Of a stretch of DNA of 34,304 nucleotides, positions 14,635-22,522 are shown one piece after another. Both the position numbers and the translations under genes were made by a program. A model generated the notes under the pieces. That model was not told where the DNA came from and searched no databases. It saw nothing but the letters and a program-made list of their open reading frames with translations. The stretch's first letter is position 1; every line of letters begins with the position of its first letter. The DNA is taken from the NCBI RefSeq assembly GCF_000758945.1, contig NZ_JRND01000034.1, forward strand, positions 1 through 34,304, given 5' to 3'. Source of the stretch: Lancefieldella parvula_C. Lineage in GTDB: Bacteria; Actinomycetota; Coriobacteriia; Coriobacteriales; Atopobiaceae.

Positions 14635-15489
14635 TTGCAGGAAAGTCAGATAGCCGTTTCGCTTCAAGACGTGAGTTTTTCTTACAAGAAGACGCGCGTC
14701 TTAAGCGATGTAAATTTAGACGTTCATCAAGGTGAGATTTGCGCGCTTATTGGTGATAACGGAGCTGGTAAATCTACGCTCTCTCGAATTGTGGTGGGTG
14801 AGCTTGAACCTACAAGTGGCAAATCACTTCTTTTTGGAACGCCCTCGACTCGGTTTAAAGACTGGGAGCGTGTAGGCTATGTCCCACAGCTCCCTTCAGA
14901 ATCGGTTAATCGCTTTCCTGCAAGCGTCGTCGAACTAGTAGATGCAAGTCAGTATGCTCGTGCCAAAAAGGTAAAGATGAGCGCAAAAGAGCGTCGCGAG
15001 CGCACGCTTGAGGCACTTGACCTTGTAGGTATGACTGATTTTTCCACGCGTATTATTAGGGAACTCTCTGGAGGACAGCTCCAGAGAGTTCGCCTTGCCT
15101 GCGCGCTGGTAGGAAATCCTTCATTGCTTATCTTGGACGAGCCTACAACTGGTCTTGATAAAGAGAGCCGCAATCACTTCTATAACTTAGTGCGAGAAGC
15201 TCATGCTGCTCGAGATCTTGCGGTACTCATTGTTACCCATGATCTTGCAGCTCTTGATGCCCTGGCTTGTCGAGTCATTGAGGTTGCCGACCACAAAGCT
15301 ATAGAAATTGCTGGTAGAGGTCACGGTCATAATCACTGTGCAGTTCATGGAGCTCACTGTGACCTTGACTCTCATCATGTCCACGACCACAATCGCGGAA
15401 AATTAGATGATTTTGCTTTAACGGAGTCCCTTGGTCCTGCGTCCGACGTTGTTCAAGATGCCCAAGACTCGCATGAGAGGAGGGCATAA
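14635..15489 (+). CDS. znuC: Zinc ABC transporter ATPase
   Basis: A 284-residue ATP-binding subunit. Walker A is GDNGAGKST (40-48), the signature LSGGQ (144-148), Walker B LLILDE (164-169) and the switch histidine H202. After the ATPase core a histidine-rich tail occurs, residues 230-252, with ten histidines and two cysteines, then an acidic end. Shorter His-rich tails occur in other ZnuC proteins. Start chosen as TTG 14635: GGAGG (14625-14629) precedes it by 5 bases, whereas the in-frame TTG 14623 and GTG 14632 lie before or too close to that site. The gene ends one base before the znuB start. Confidence 0.92.
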   Translation: MQESQIAVSLQDVSFSYKKTRVLSDVNLDVHQGEICALIGDNGAGKSTLSRIVVGELEPTSGKSLLFGTPSTRFKDWERVGYVPQLPSESVNRFPASVVELVDASQYARAKKVKMSAKERRERTLEALDLVGMTDFSTRIIRELSGGQLQRVRLACALVGNPSLLILDEPTTGLDKESRNHFYNLVREAHAARDLAVLIVTHDLAALDALACRVIEVADHKAIEIAGRGHGHNHCAVHGAHCDLDSHHVHDHNRGKLDDFALTESLGPASDVVQDAQDSHERRA

Positions 15490-16302
15490 ATGTTTGAATA
15501 CGTATTTATGCAGCGAGGAATTCTTGTGGGAATTCTTCTGGGAGCAATTATCCCGCTGGTAGGCGTTACGGTTGTATTGAAGCGCCTTTCTATGATTGGC
15601 GATGCTCTTTCACATACCTCTCTTGCAGGTGTTGCAGGCGGCATGATTGCAGGTATTAATCCTGTTGCTGGAGCAATAGCCGCTTGCTTGGGTGGTGCGC
15701 TTTGTGTTGAGGGAGTGCGTCGTCACTTCAAAGACCAGTCAGAGCTTGCCGTTGCCATTGTGATGGCAGCTGGTATTGGTCTAGCAGGTGTGTTGTCTGG
15801 TTTTGTTCCTAACTCATCAAGCTTCAATAGCTTTATGTTTGGCTCTATCCTGACCGTAAGCGAGCAAGAAGTTCAGATGATTGTGGTCATTAGCGTGCTT
15901 GCTGTTGCTTTTTGTTTCTTTCTCAGAAAAGAACTCTTCTTGATGTCTTTTGACGAGCGTCATGCACGTTGTGTTGGTGTACCCGTAAGTCTTATCAATT
16001 TTGGCTTTGTTATCGCAGTAGCTTTGGTGGTTGCCGTAGCAGCAAGAACGGTTGGCTCACTTATTGTTTCATCCATGATGGTGGTTCCTGTTGCCTGTGC
16101 TTTGCAGATTTCCCGCAGCTGGAAGCAATGTTGTTTGTATGCAAGCACGGTGGGCATGCTAACCTCACTTGGTGGACTTGTTGTCTCCTATGAGCTTGGC
16201 CTTAAACCTGGAGGAACCATTGTTCTTCTCGCGGTTGTTACGCTTTTGTTTATCTTTCTGGTAAAAAGGGTTGTGCTGCTGCTCAAAACTCGCACAGTGT
16301 GA
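15490..16302 (+). CDS. znuB: Zinc ABC transporter permease
   Basis: A 270-residue polytopic ABC-3 family permease. KRLSMIGDALSHTSLAGVAGG near residues 31-52 is the family signature, and RTVGSLIVSSMMVVPVACALQIS follows in the second half. Eight or so hydrophobic segments can be counted. It starts directly after the znuC stop with AGGAGGG upstream, so the two are coupled. The last codons overlap a candidate extended -10 (TG at 16298-16299, GATACT 16301-16306) for the T-box/pheST unit that follows. Confidence 0.93.
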   Translation: MFEYVFMQRGILVGILLGAIIPLVGVTVVLKRLSMIGDALSHTSLAGVAGGMIAGINPVAGAIAACLGGALCVEGVRRHFKDQSELAVAIVMAAGIGLAGVLSGFVPNSSSFNSFMFGSILTVSEQEVQMIVVISVLAVAFCFFLRKELFLMSFDERHARCVGVPVSLINFGFVIAVALVVAVAARTVGSLIVSSMMVVPVACALQISRSWKQCCLYASTVGMLTSLGGLVVSYELGLKPGGTIVLLAVVTLLFIFLVKRVVLLLKTRTV

Positions 16303-16309
16303 TACTCTG

Positions 16310-16567
16310 AACAAAGTGCGTTGACGGAGAGGTTTGCCGGAGCACGTTGTGAACAGAGAGGGTGTTCGTGGTTGAGAAACACCTGCACAGCGCTGGTAGA
16401 GTTCACTCCCGAGCTACAACTTGAACGGCGTCATTGCTTAGTAGGGAAGTCGTCCGCCTAACGAAACTAGGCTTTTAAGTGGATTGCACAGAGAGAAAAC
16501 TGTGCAATCAACCGAGGTGGTACCGCGGAAATTTTCCGTCCTTGGGCATATGCTCAGGGACGGTTTT
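16310..16567 (+). ncRNA. T-box leader (tRNA-Phe sensing) of pheST
   Basis: The 284-base gap before pheS carries the T-box element AACCGAGGTGGTACCGCGG (16510-16528), an excellent match to the consensus. It is followed by a terminator (16536-16567). Upstream, TTC A (16402-16405) sits where the specifier codon and its 3' purine are expected, coding for phenylalanine, consistent with the gene controlled. A GATTGCACAG/CTGTGCAATC stem at about 16483-16509 is a further leader helix. Uncharged tRNA-Phe would stabilise the antiterminator and allow pheST transcription. The 5' end is placed from a candidate extended -10 at 16298-16306 and is approximate. Confidence 0.92.
16536..16567 (+). terminator. 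T-box regulated terminator
   Basis: A 13-bp stem (16536-16548 with 16551-16563, two wobble pairs) is followed by TTTT (16564-16567). The T-box bulge sequence directly upstream can pair with its 5' arm in the alternative antiterminator fold, the known T-box mechanism. Confidence 0.9.
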
Positions 16568-16586
16568 CTATTGAAAGGGTAATTAC

Positions 16587-17654
16587 ATGGGAATGTCTGA
16601 GGAACTCTCGGCAATTCGCGAGCAAGTACTTGAAGGAATTGCTAAGGCAACAAACCTTGAAGCACTTGAGAAGGTGCGCGTTGCATCAATGGGAAAGAAG
16701 GGCTCTCTTACCGCAATTATGCGTATGATGGGTCAGGTTCCCGCAGATCAGCGCCCTCAAATGGGTCAGCTTGCAAATACCGTTCGTGCTAACGTTGAGA
16801 CCGCTATTCGCGAGCGTCAGCTTGCCTTAAAGCGAGAAGCCCTTGAGGCTCAGCTTAATGCTGAGGCAACTGATATTACCCTTCCAGGTCGTCGTCTGAG
16901 CCCTGGTACTCAGCACCTCATTGAGCAGGTACGTGAGGAGATGGAAGACATCTTTATCAGCATGGGCTACACCATTGAGACAGGCCCTTATGTTGAGACT
17001 ACCTACTACAACTTCACAGCGCTGAACGCTCCTGAAGATCACCCAAGCCGCTCTGGTAAGGATACGTTCTACGTAGTAGACAACGCGCCAGAAGGTAAAG
17101 AATCGCACGTACTGGGCGAGTCCGACGTGCTTCTTCGTACGCAGACTTCTGGCGTACAGGTACATACCATGGAGACAAAAGAGCCTCCTATTTACATGAT
17201 TTGCCCTGGTACGGTATTCCGTCCTGACACAGCAGACGCTAACCACCTGCCTCAGTTTACGCAGATGGAAGGCCTTGTTGTTGATGAGGGAATCACCTTT
17301 GGTGACCTCAAGGGCACCCTTGACCACTTTACTCGTGAGATCTTTGGTAAGGACCGCGCTACCCGCTATCGTCCTCACTTCTTCCCATTCACCGAGCCAA
17401 GCTGCGAGGTAGACGTTTCTTGTGGTGTTTGCCACGGTGAGGGCTGCCGTTTCTGCAAGAACACGGGCTGGCTTGAGATTCTTGGTTGCGGCATGGTTGA
17501 CCCTAATGTCTTCAAGTACTGCGGTATTGATTCCGAGAAGTACACAGGCTTTGCCTTTGGCATTGGTGTTGAGCGTGTTGCAGCGCTTCGTTATGACCTT
17601 CCTGACCTGCGCATGCTCATCTCTGGTGACCAGAGAGTCCTGCGTCAGTTCTAA
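16587..17654 (+). CDS. pheS: Phenylalanyl-tRNA synthetase alpha subunit
   Basis: A 355-residue class II synthetase subunit that carries the active site; with PheT it forms the alpha2-beta2 enzyme. The N-terminal coiled-coil arm is followed by SMGKKGSLTAIMRMM. Motif 2 is FRPDTADANHLPQFTQMEG and motif 3 GFAFGIGVERVAALRYDLPDLR near the C-terminus. The cysteine pattern CGVCHGEGCRFCKNTGW is common in bacterial PheS. ATG 16587 is preceded by AAAGGG at a 7-base distance; ATG 16593 is a possible alternative. It is under T-box control and followed 30 bases later by pheT. Confidence 0.96.
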   Translation: MGMSEELSAIREQVLEGIAKATNLEALEKVRVASMGKKGSLTAIMRMMGQVPADQRPQMGQLANTVRANVETAIRERQLALKREALEAQLNAEATDITLPGRRLSPGTQHLIEQVREEMEDIFISMGYTIETGPYVETTYYNFTALNAPEDHPSRSGKDTFYVVDNAPEGKESHVLGESDVLLRTQTSGVQVHTMETKEPPIYMICPGTVFRPDTADANHLPQFTQMEGLVVDEGITFGDLKGTLDHFTREIFGKDRATRYRPHFFPFTEPSCEVDVSCGVCHGEGCRFCKNTGWLEILGCGMVDPNVFKYCGIDSEKYTGFAFGIGVERVAALRYDLPDLRMLISGDQRVLRQF

Positions 17655-17684
17655 TCATCGGCGTCTTACTAGAAAGGCAATCAC

Positions 17685-20144
17685 ATGCGTGTATCTTATG
17701 AATGGCTGAAGACGCTCGTTGATCTTCCTCAGGACCCAAAAGACCTTGAGCGCGAGTTTGTGCGCACTGGTACTGAGGTTGAGGCTATAGAGCGTGTCGG
17801 CGCAAATCTTGACCATGTTGTTACTGCTCAGGTTGTAAGCAAAGAGCCTCATCCTGATTCTGATCACATGTATGTTACCCTGGTTGACGTGGGCAATAAC
17901 AATGTAGATAAGGACGGAAATCCTGTTCCTCTACAGATTGTTTGCGGTGCTCAGAACTTTAATCAGGGAGACCACATTGTTACCGCAATGATCGGTGCGG
18001 TACTTCCTGGAGACTTTAAGATTAAAAAGTCCAAGCTGCGTGGCGTTGAGTCTTGCGGCATGAACTGCTCTTCTCGCGAGCTTGGTCTTGGCGATGACCA
18101 GAGCGGCATTATGATTCTTCCCGAGGACGCTCCAATTGGTGTACCTCTTACGGATTACCTGGGCATGTCTGATGTAGTTCTTGATTGCGAGATTACCCCT
18201 AACCGCCCCGACTGCCTTTCTATGACTGGTATGGCTGTTGAGGTTTCTGCAATGTATGACACTGACACCCATATTGAGCTTCCACGTGTTACGTCTGAGT
18301 CTGGCGCAGATGCATCTGAGCAGGTTGATGTTACCATTACTGATCCTGAGCTCTGCTCAAGGTACACTGCTCGCGTGGTTCGAAACGTCAAGATTGGCCC
18401 AAGCCCTGAGTGGCTTGCTCGTCGCGTTACGGCTTGTGGTGGCCGCTCAATCAACAACGTTGTTGATGTTACTAACTACGTGATGTACCTGACCGGCCAG
18501 CCTCTGCATGCTTTTGACCTCGGAAAACTTACCAAGGAAGATGGCAAGTACCACATTGTGGTTCGTGCTGCAGAAGACGGTGAGCACATTGTGACGCTTG
18601 ACGGAGAAGACCGCGAGCTCACGTCCGATATGACGGTCATCACAGATAACGGTAAAACTCCTATTGCACTTGCTGGTGTTATGGGTGGCCTGGATTCTGA
18701 GATTACCGAGAATACCGTTGATGTCCTTTTGGAATCCGCTGTCTTTGATAACGGCCACATTAGCCGTACCAGCAGAAACCTTGATCTGATGAGCGAGGCT
18801 TCTATTCGCTACGAGCGTCTTGTGGATCCAAACGGTTGCGCATCTGTTGCAGATATTGCAGCAGCACTCTTTGAGGAGTGCTGTGGTGCTGAGGTTTGCC
18901 CTGGTATTGTTGATGTATATCCAAAGGTAAAAGAGGCAGTAACTATTACGCTTCGCCCAGAGCGCGTTTGCGCCCTTGCAGGTGCTCAAATTCCAGAAGA
19001 GTTTATGGTTTCTCGCCTTATGCGCCTTGGCTGCAAGGTTGCTCCAGCAGACAACGGAGAGCTGAGCGTTATTGCTCCTACAAACCGCCCAGACCTTACG
19101 CGCGAGGTTGACCTTATTGAGGAGATTGTTCGCCTGTGGGGTGAAGGTGATATTGAGGCTACGCTTCCTGCTGCTAGAAACCATGCAGGCGGTTTGACCT
19201 CAGATCAGCGTCAGATCAGAAAGATTGGCCGTACGCTGCGCTCCCTTGGCCTCAACGAGACAAAGTCGTATCTGTTTGCAAGTCCAGACGACCTCTCCAA
19301 GCTTGGCATGAGCGAAGAGGGAAGAGGCGTGCCTGTAAAGGTTATTAGCCCACTTGTTGCTGACCAGTCTGAGATGCGCCGCTCTATTGTTCCGGGCCTT
19401 CTGCGCTCTATTGCGTACAACCTTGCTCACGGTGTTTCTAACATTGCTATGTATGAGTTGGGTCGTGTGCTTTTTGGACACAAGGACAAGAGCCAGCCAG
19501 ATGAGCCAAGCTATGTCTGTGGCGTATTGGTTGGTCGTCCAGCAGATGACGCTTGGAATGCTAAGTATCCAGCCTACGATTTCTTTGACGCCAAGGGTAT
19601 TGTTGAGGGCCTGCTTGAGGCACTTCGCATCCCTAAGGTTCGTTTCCGTGTAGCTGAGCCAGAGCAATACGGTTGGCTGCAGCCTGGTCGCGCTGCTGAG
19701 ATTCTTGCAGGTAGCGAGACAATCGGTTGGGTTGGAAACATTCATCCTTTGTCGCTCCAGAACTTTGACATTGAGGTTCCAGTCATTGCCTTTGAGATTT
19801 CTGTGGCTTCACTTTTGCGTCTTTCTCAGAAAGACCTTCCTATTGTGGAGCCACCAACCTACCCAGGCATCTCAATTGACCTGGCAATTGTTGTTGATGA
19901 GAGCGTCACTGCAGAGCAGCTAGTTCAGCGTTTGAAGTCTGCTGGTGGCAAGCTCCTCTGCGACATCAGACTTTTTGACGTGTATCGCGATCCGCTGCGT
20001 GTTGGTGAGGGCAAGAAGTCCATGGCCTTCTCGCTCACGTATCGTGCAGACGACAGAACGCTTACTTCAGAAGAGGTTGAGAAGACCCACACAAAGCTTG
20101 TGGAGAAAGTTCTTCGTTCTACCGGCGGAGAAATTCGCGGATAA
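17685..20144 (+). CDS. pheT: Phenylalanyl-tRNA synthetase beta subunit
   Basis: An 819-residue beta subunit of normal length. Residues about 40-150 are the EMAP-like tRNA-binding domain (KLRGVESCGMNCSSRELGL). The B3/B4 editing domain follows (about 210-390, PLHAFDLGKL), then B5 (about 405-475) and the catalytic-like core. The C-terminal 95 residues are the FDX-ACB anticodon-binding domain beginning near TYPGISIDLAIVVDESV. ATG 17685 follows AGAAAGG. It is co-transcribed with pheS. The next gene begins 13 bases past the stop. Confidence 0.96.
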   Translation: MRVSYEWLKTLVDLPQDPKDLEREFVRTGTEVEAIERVGANLDHVVTAQVVSKEPHPDSDHMYVTLVDVGNNNVDKDGNPVPLQIVCGAQNFNQGDHIVTAMIGAVLPGDFKIKKSKLRGVESCGMNCSSRELGLGDDQSGIMILPEDAPIGVPLTDYLGMSDVVLDCEITPNRPDCLSMTGMAVEVSAMYDTDTHIELPRVTSESGADASEQVDVTITDPELCSRYTARVVRNVKIGPSPEWLARRVTACGGRSINNVVDVTNYVMYLTGQPLHAFDLGKLTKEDGKYHIVVRAAEDGEHIVTLDGEDRELTSDMTVITDNGKTPIALAGVMGGLDSEITENTVDVLLESAVFDNGHISRTSRNLDLMSEASIRYERLVDPNGCASVADIAAALFEECCGAEVCPGIVDVYPKVKEAVTITLRPERVCALAGAQIPEEFMVSRLMRLGCKVAPADNGELSVIAPTNRPDLTREVDLIEEIVRLWGEGDIEATLPAARNHAGGLTSDQRQIRKIGRTLRSLGLNETKSYLFASPDDLSKLGMSEEGRGVPVKVISPLVADQSEMRRSIVPGLLRSIAYNLAHGVSNIAMYELGRVLFGHKDKSQPDEPSYVCGVLVGRPADDAWNAKYPAYDFFDAKGIVEGLLEALRIPKVRFRVAEPEQYGWLQPGRAAEILAGSETIGWVGNIHPLSLQNFDIEVPVIAFEISVASLLRLSQKDLPIVEPPTYPGISIDLAIVVDESVTAEQLVQRLKSAGGKLLCDIRLFDVYRDPLRVGEGKKSMAFSLTYRADDRTLTSEEVEKTHTKLVEKVLRSTGGEIRG

Positions 20145-20157
20145 GCAGGTAATTGTA

Positions 20158-20904
20158 GTGCCAAGTTGGAACGTACATATTGCTCATGCTGACCGGCTCC
20201 TTGAGAAAGGAGCCGGTTGCTTGGACGTAGATATTCACTACCCTGATGCATTTCTGCTTGGAAACGTTGCTCCTGATGTGCACATTGGCTTTATGGTTCC
20301 AGACTATTCTCACAAGGTGAGATACGGTCGAAGCCATCAGTCATACCCAGGAACGTTGCCTATTCCAAGTTACAGGCGATACCAGCGAAACTTTATGGGC
20401 GGCCTTAATCCAGCCGAGTATCTGCTACAGACTGACTTTATTCAGCCAAATGTGTCGTATTGTTCACCTGAGCAGCGCAGCTTAGTAGATCAGCGTCAGC
20501 TCAGAGAGCTTATCGTGGGTATTTGGTGTCACCTTGTTTGCGACCACGTGTATAACACACATACGCGAGCATTTTTGCGTGCTCATCATATTCCGACAGG
20601 AGAAGATGCGCGTATTCGTAAGCAAGCAGATTTTGATGTTTACGGGCGCTCGCTTGTTATGAATCGTCTGCCAGAAGTATCTGATGAGCTCTTTGCAGTT
20701 GCCGCGGCTCATCCACAGTATGGGTTTACGCATTCAGATGTTGAGCAAACACTTCAGGTTATACAGCGCATTGCAGAGGAGAATCGCCAGAATAGTGTGA
20801 GCTCCCCGCAGTATCAAATGCTTGATACAGAGTTTTTCTCGTCAGCCTACAAAGAGGCGGAAGACACACTAGTTCAAGGATTTATGCTGCAAAAACATAA
20901 CTAA
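20158..20904 (+). CDS. Zn-dependent phospholipase C-like protein
   Basis: A 248-residue protein of the zinc-dependent phospholipase C family (all-helical, related in fold to S1/P1 nuclease). Likely zinc-ligand segments are MPSWNVHIAHADRLL at the start, GNVAPDVHIG (near 38-47) and GIWCHLVCDHVYNTHTR (near 121-137). No signal peptide, so it is probably cytosolic, unlike secreted toxins of this fold. The start is taken as GTG 20158 with AGG 8 bases upstream; the N-terminus then matches the family beginning (M-P-x-W-N-x-H). It lies 13 bases past pheT and probably shares its message. The substrate is unknown; phospholipase activity is inferred from fold only. Confidence 0.75.
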   Translation: MPSWNVHIAHADRLLEKGAGCLDVDIHYPDAFLLGNVAPDVHIGFMVPDYSHKVRYGRSHQSYPGTLPIPSYRRYQRNFMGGLNPAEYLLQTDFIQPNVSYCSPEQRSLVDQRQLRELIVGIWCHLVCDHVYNTHTRAFLRAHHIPTGEDARIRKQADFDVYGRSLVMNRLPEVSDELFAVAAAHPQYGFTHSDVEQTLQVIQRIAEENRQNSVSSPQYQMLDTEFFSSAYKEAEDTLVQGFMLQKHN

Positions 20905-20955
20905 TTCAGTTAAAGTTATATTCTCGCTTTTCTGAGATAGGTTTTGGAGGACGCT

Positions 20956-22182
20956 ATGGAAAAGATGGAATCTCGCGGAACATTTACGGAGTATCTGCCT
21001 TCATACACCATTGGTGTTGATGCTTATAAGTCGGTACTGCACATTGTTAAGCGCTTTGGTAAAAATGCTGTAGTCATTGGTGGACCAACAGCAATGGAGA
21101 AGGCACGTCCAAAGCTTGAGGCTGCACTTGCGGGTTCTGAGGTTTCTATTTCTTCTTGGATTTCTTACGGCACTAACTCTACGCACGCAAATGCCAAGAG
21201 AATTGCAGCAATGCCTGAGGTTATTGCTGCTGATATGCTCTTTCTTGTTGGTGGTGGTCGTGCAATTGATGAGGGTAAAGAGATTGCAACTATTCTGGAC
21301 AAACCATACTTTACCTTCCCAACACTTGCGTCTAACTGCGCTCCTGTAACAAGAATTGCTGTTTTCTATAAAGAGGATGGTTCTGCAGATACGTACTTCA
21401 TTCCTGCTGAGCTTCCTGTTCATACCTTTATTGATACGCAGATTATTGCAGAGAGCCCTGATGAGTACTTCTGGGCAGGAATTGGCGATGCCTTCTCTAA
21501 GGGTCCTGAGGTTGAACTTTCTTCCAGAGAAGTTGAGCTGCTTCACAGCCCTCTTATGGGTCGCGCTCTTGCCGCAGGCGCTTGTATTGAGCCTCTGTTT
21601 GATAATGCAGAGCAGGCACTGGCAGACAAGCGTGCTGGTATTGTTTCTGAAGCATTTGAAAACGTTGTTCTTAACATCATCATTACCGCTGGTGTTGTGT
21701 CTAACATGACCACCAACATTGGTGCTGAGCGCGGTGCGTATTACTTCAATTCCTCAACCGCTCATGCCTTCTACAATGCCTTTACTGCTCTGGGCGAGCG
21801 TGGCGAGAAACACCTTCATGGTGAGGTTGTTTCCTTTGGTACCTGCGTTCTTTATGCCTTTGACGGCAACCTTAAGGCACTTGAGGAGCAGGTGGCGCTT
21901 AATAGAAAGCTTGGTCTCCCAACCACCTTGGCCGATCTGGACATTACTCCAGAATCAGTTGACGCTGACCTAGACATCATTGTTGAGCGAGCTCAGAAGA
22001 CCAACGAGTGGGGTCGCGCTCCTTATGGATTTACAACTGATCGCTTCCGCCAGGCAATTCTTGATACCGACGCATACGGTAGGGCAGTTGCTTCTGGCGA
22101 GAAGGACCAAGAGACAGCAGCTCTTGATGTAATTGCTGCACATGCTCCTTCAGCTGAGACGGCTGTACCACGCAAGATGTAG
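20956..22182 (+). CDS. Iron/zinc-containing alcohol dehydrogenase family (glycerol-dehydrogenase-like)
   Basis: A 408-residue NAD(P)-dependent dehydrogenase of the iron-containing ADH superfamily, GldA/HcxA branch. The dinucleotide loop is MLFLVGGGRAIDEGKEIA with the following TFPTLASNCAPVT. Metal ligands are in AGIGDAFSK (Asp), STAHAFYNAF (His) and HLHGEVVSFGT (His). The last 40 residues are an extra Ala/Glu-rich tail. ATG 20956 is chosen with GGAGG 5 bases upstream. The exact substrate (glycerol, a 2-hydroxy or 2-keto acid) cannot be told. It stands alone between the pheST unit and the glycogen operon, with a terminator downstream. Confidence 0.85.
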   Translation: MEKMESRGTFTEYLPSYTIGVDAYKSVLHIVKRFGKNAVVIGGPTAMEKARPKLEAALAGSEVSISSWISYGTNSTHANAKRIAAMPEVIAADMLFLVGGGRAIDEGKEIATILDKPYFTFPTLASNCAPVTRIAVFYKEDGSADTYFIPAELPVHTFIDTQIIAESPDEYFWAGIGDAFSKGPEVELSSREVELLHSPLMGRALAAGACIEPLFDNAEQALADKRAGIVSEAFENVVLNIIITAGVVSNMTTNIGAERGAYYFNSSTAHAFYNAFTALGERGEKHLHGEVVSFGTCVLYAFDGNLKALEEQVALNRKLGLPTTLADLDITPESVDADLDIIVERAQKTNEWGRAPYGFTTDRFRQAILDTDAYGRAVASGEKDQETAALDVIAAHAPSAETAVPRKM

Positions 22183-22275
22183 CTGCAAGTAACCTGAAGA
22201 ATCACTTTAGGAAGAGGACGTGTAGGAGCCAGCTTTCTTAAGTCGCTTCACGGTTATATAAAAAGTTTTTGTATC

Positions 22276-22311
22276 AAATGGCAGTTTATTTGGATAAGCT
22301 GCCATTTCTTT
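22276..22311 (+). terminator. Terminator after the dehydrogenase gene
   Basis: AAATGGCAG (22276-22284) and CTGCCATTT (22299-22307) form a perfect 9-bp stem with a 14-base loop, followed by CTTTT. It lies 94 bases past the stop. Confidence 0.7.
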
Positions 22312-22522
22312 TAGTTGCAATTTTTATTCACTATTATTAACAAAAATCGGTAAAAACAAAAAATAACGCGTACGGTCGTTTTTTATCGGTGAAAGTCATA
22401 TTGACTGTTTGTCACCGTGTTTTACCTTGTAATGGTTTATCTTAGTAACTATCAACTACGAGTCTTTATTGATAACAAATCTATAAGATGCGTAGATTTC
22501 ATTGGTAAGCGCGGGGGTGAGT
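22312..22522 (+). promoter_or_regulatory. Control region of the glycogen operon
   Basis: The gap 22183-22522 has no gene. After the terminator come an A/T-rich run with a second weak hairpin (AACG/CGTT around CGTACGGT, 22364-22379, followed by T6), two copies of ATCGGT (22346-22351, 22385-22390), and a nested palindrome at 22387-22417. TTGACT (22401-22406 region) is a candidate -35, but no -10 at 16-18 bp is convincing; TATAAG near 22484 is another possible -10. The promoter of the glg operon must lie here. Confidence 0.5.
22387..22417. promoter_or_regulatory. Nested palindrome, candidate operator of the glg operon
   Basis: Inner arms AGTCA (22394-22398) and TGACT (22402-22406) flank TAT; outer arms CGGTGA (22387-22392) and TCACCG (22412-22417) are also exact complements. 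The inner right arm overlaps the TTGACT candidate -35. This is the layout expected for a dimeric regulator, but I cannot name one. Confidence 0.42.

Noticed and set aside
18447..19184. 245-codon minus frame opposite pheT, and a similar one opposite glgB (23375-24226)
   Set aside because: Both mirror certain genes, and neither shows a domain or a start signal.
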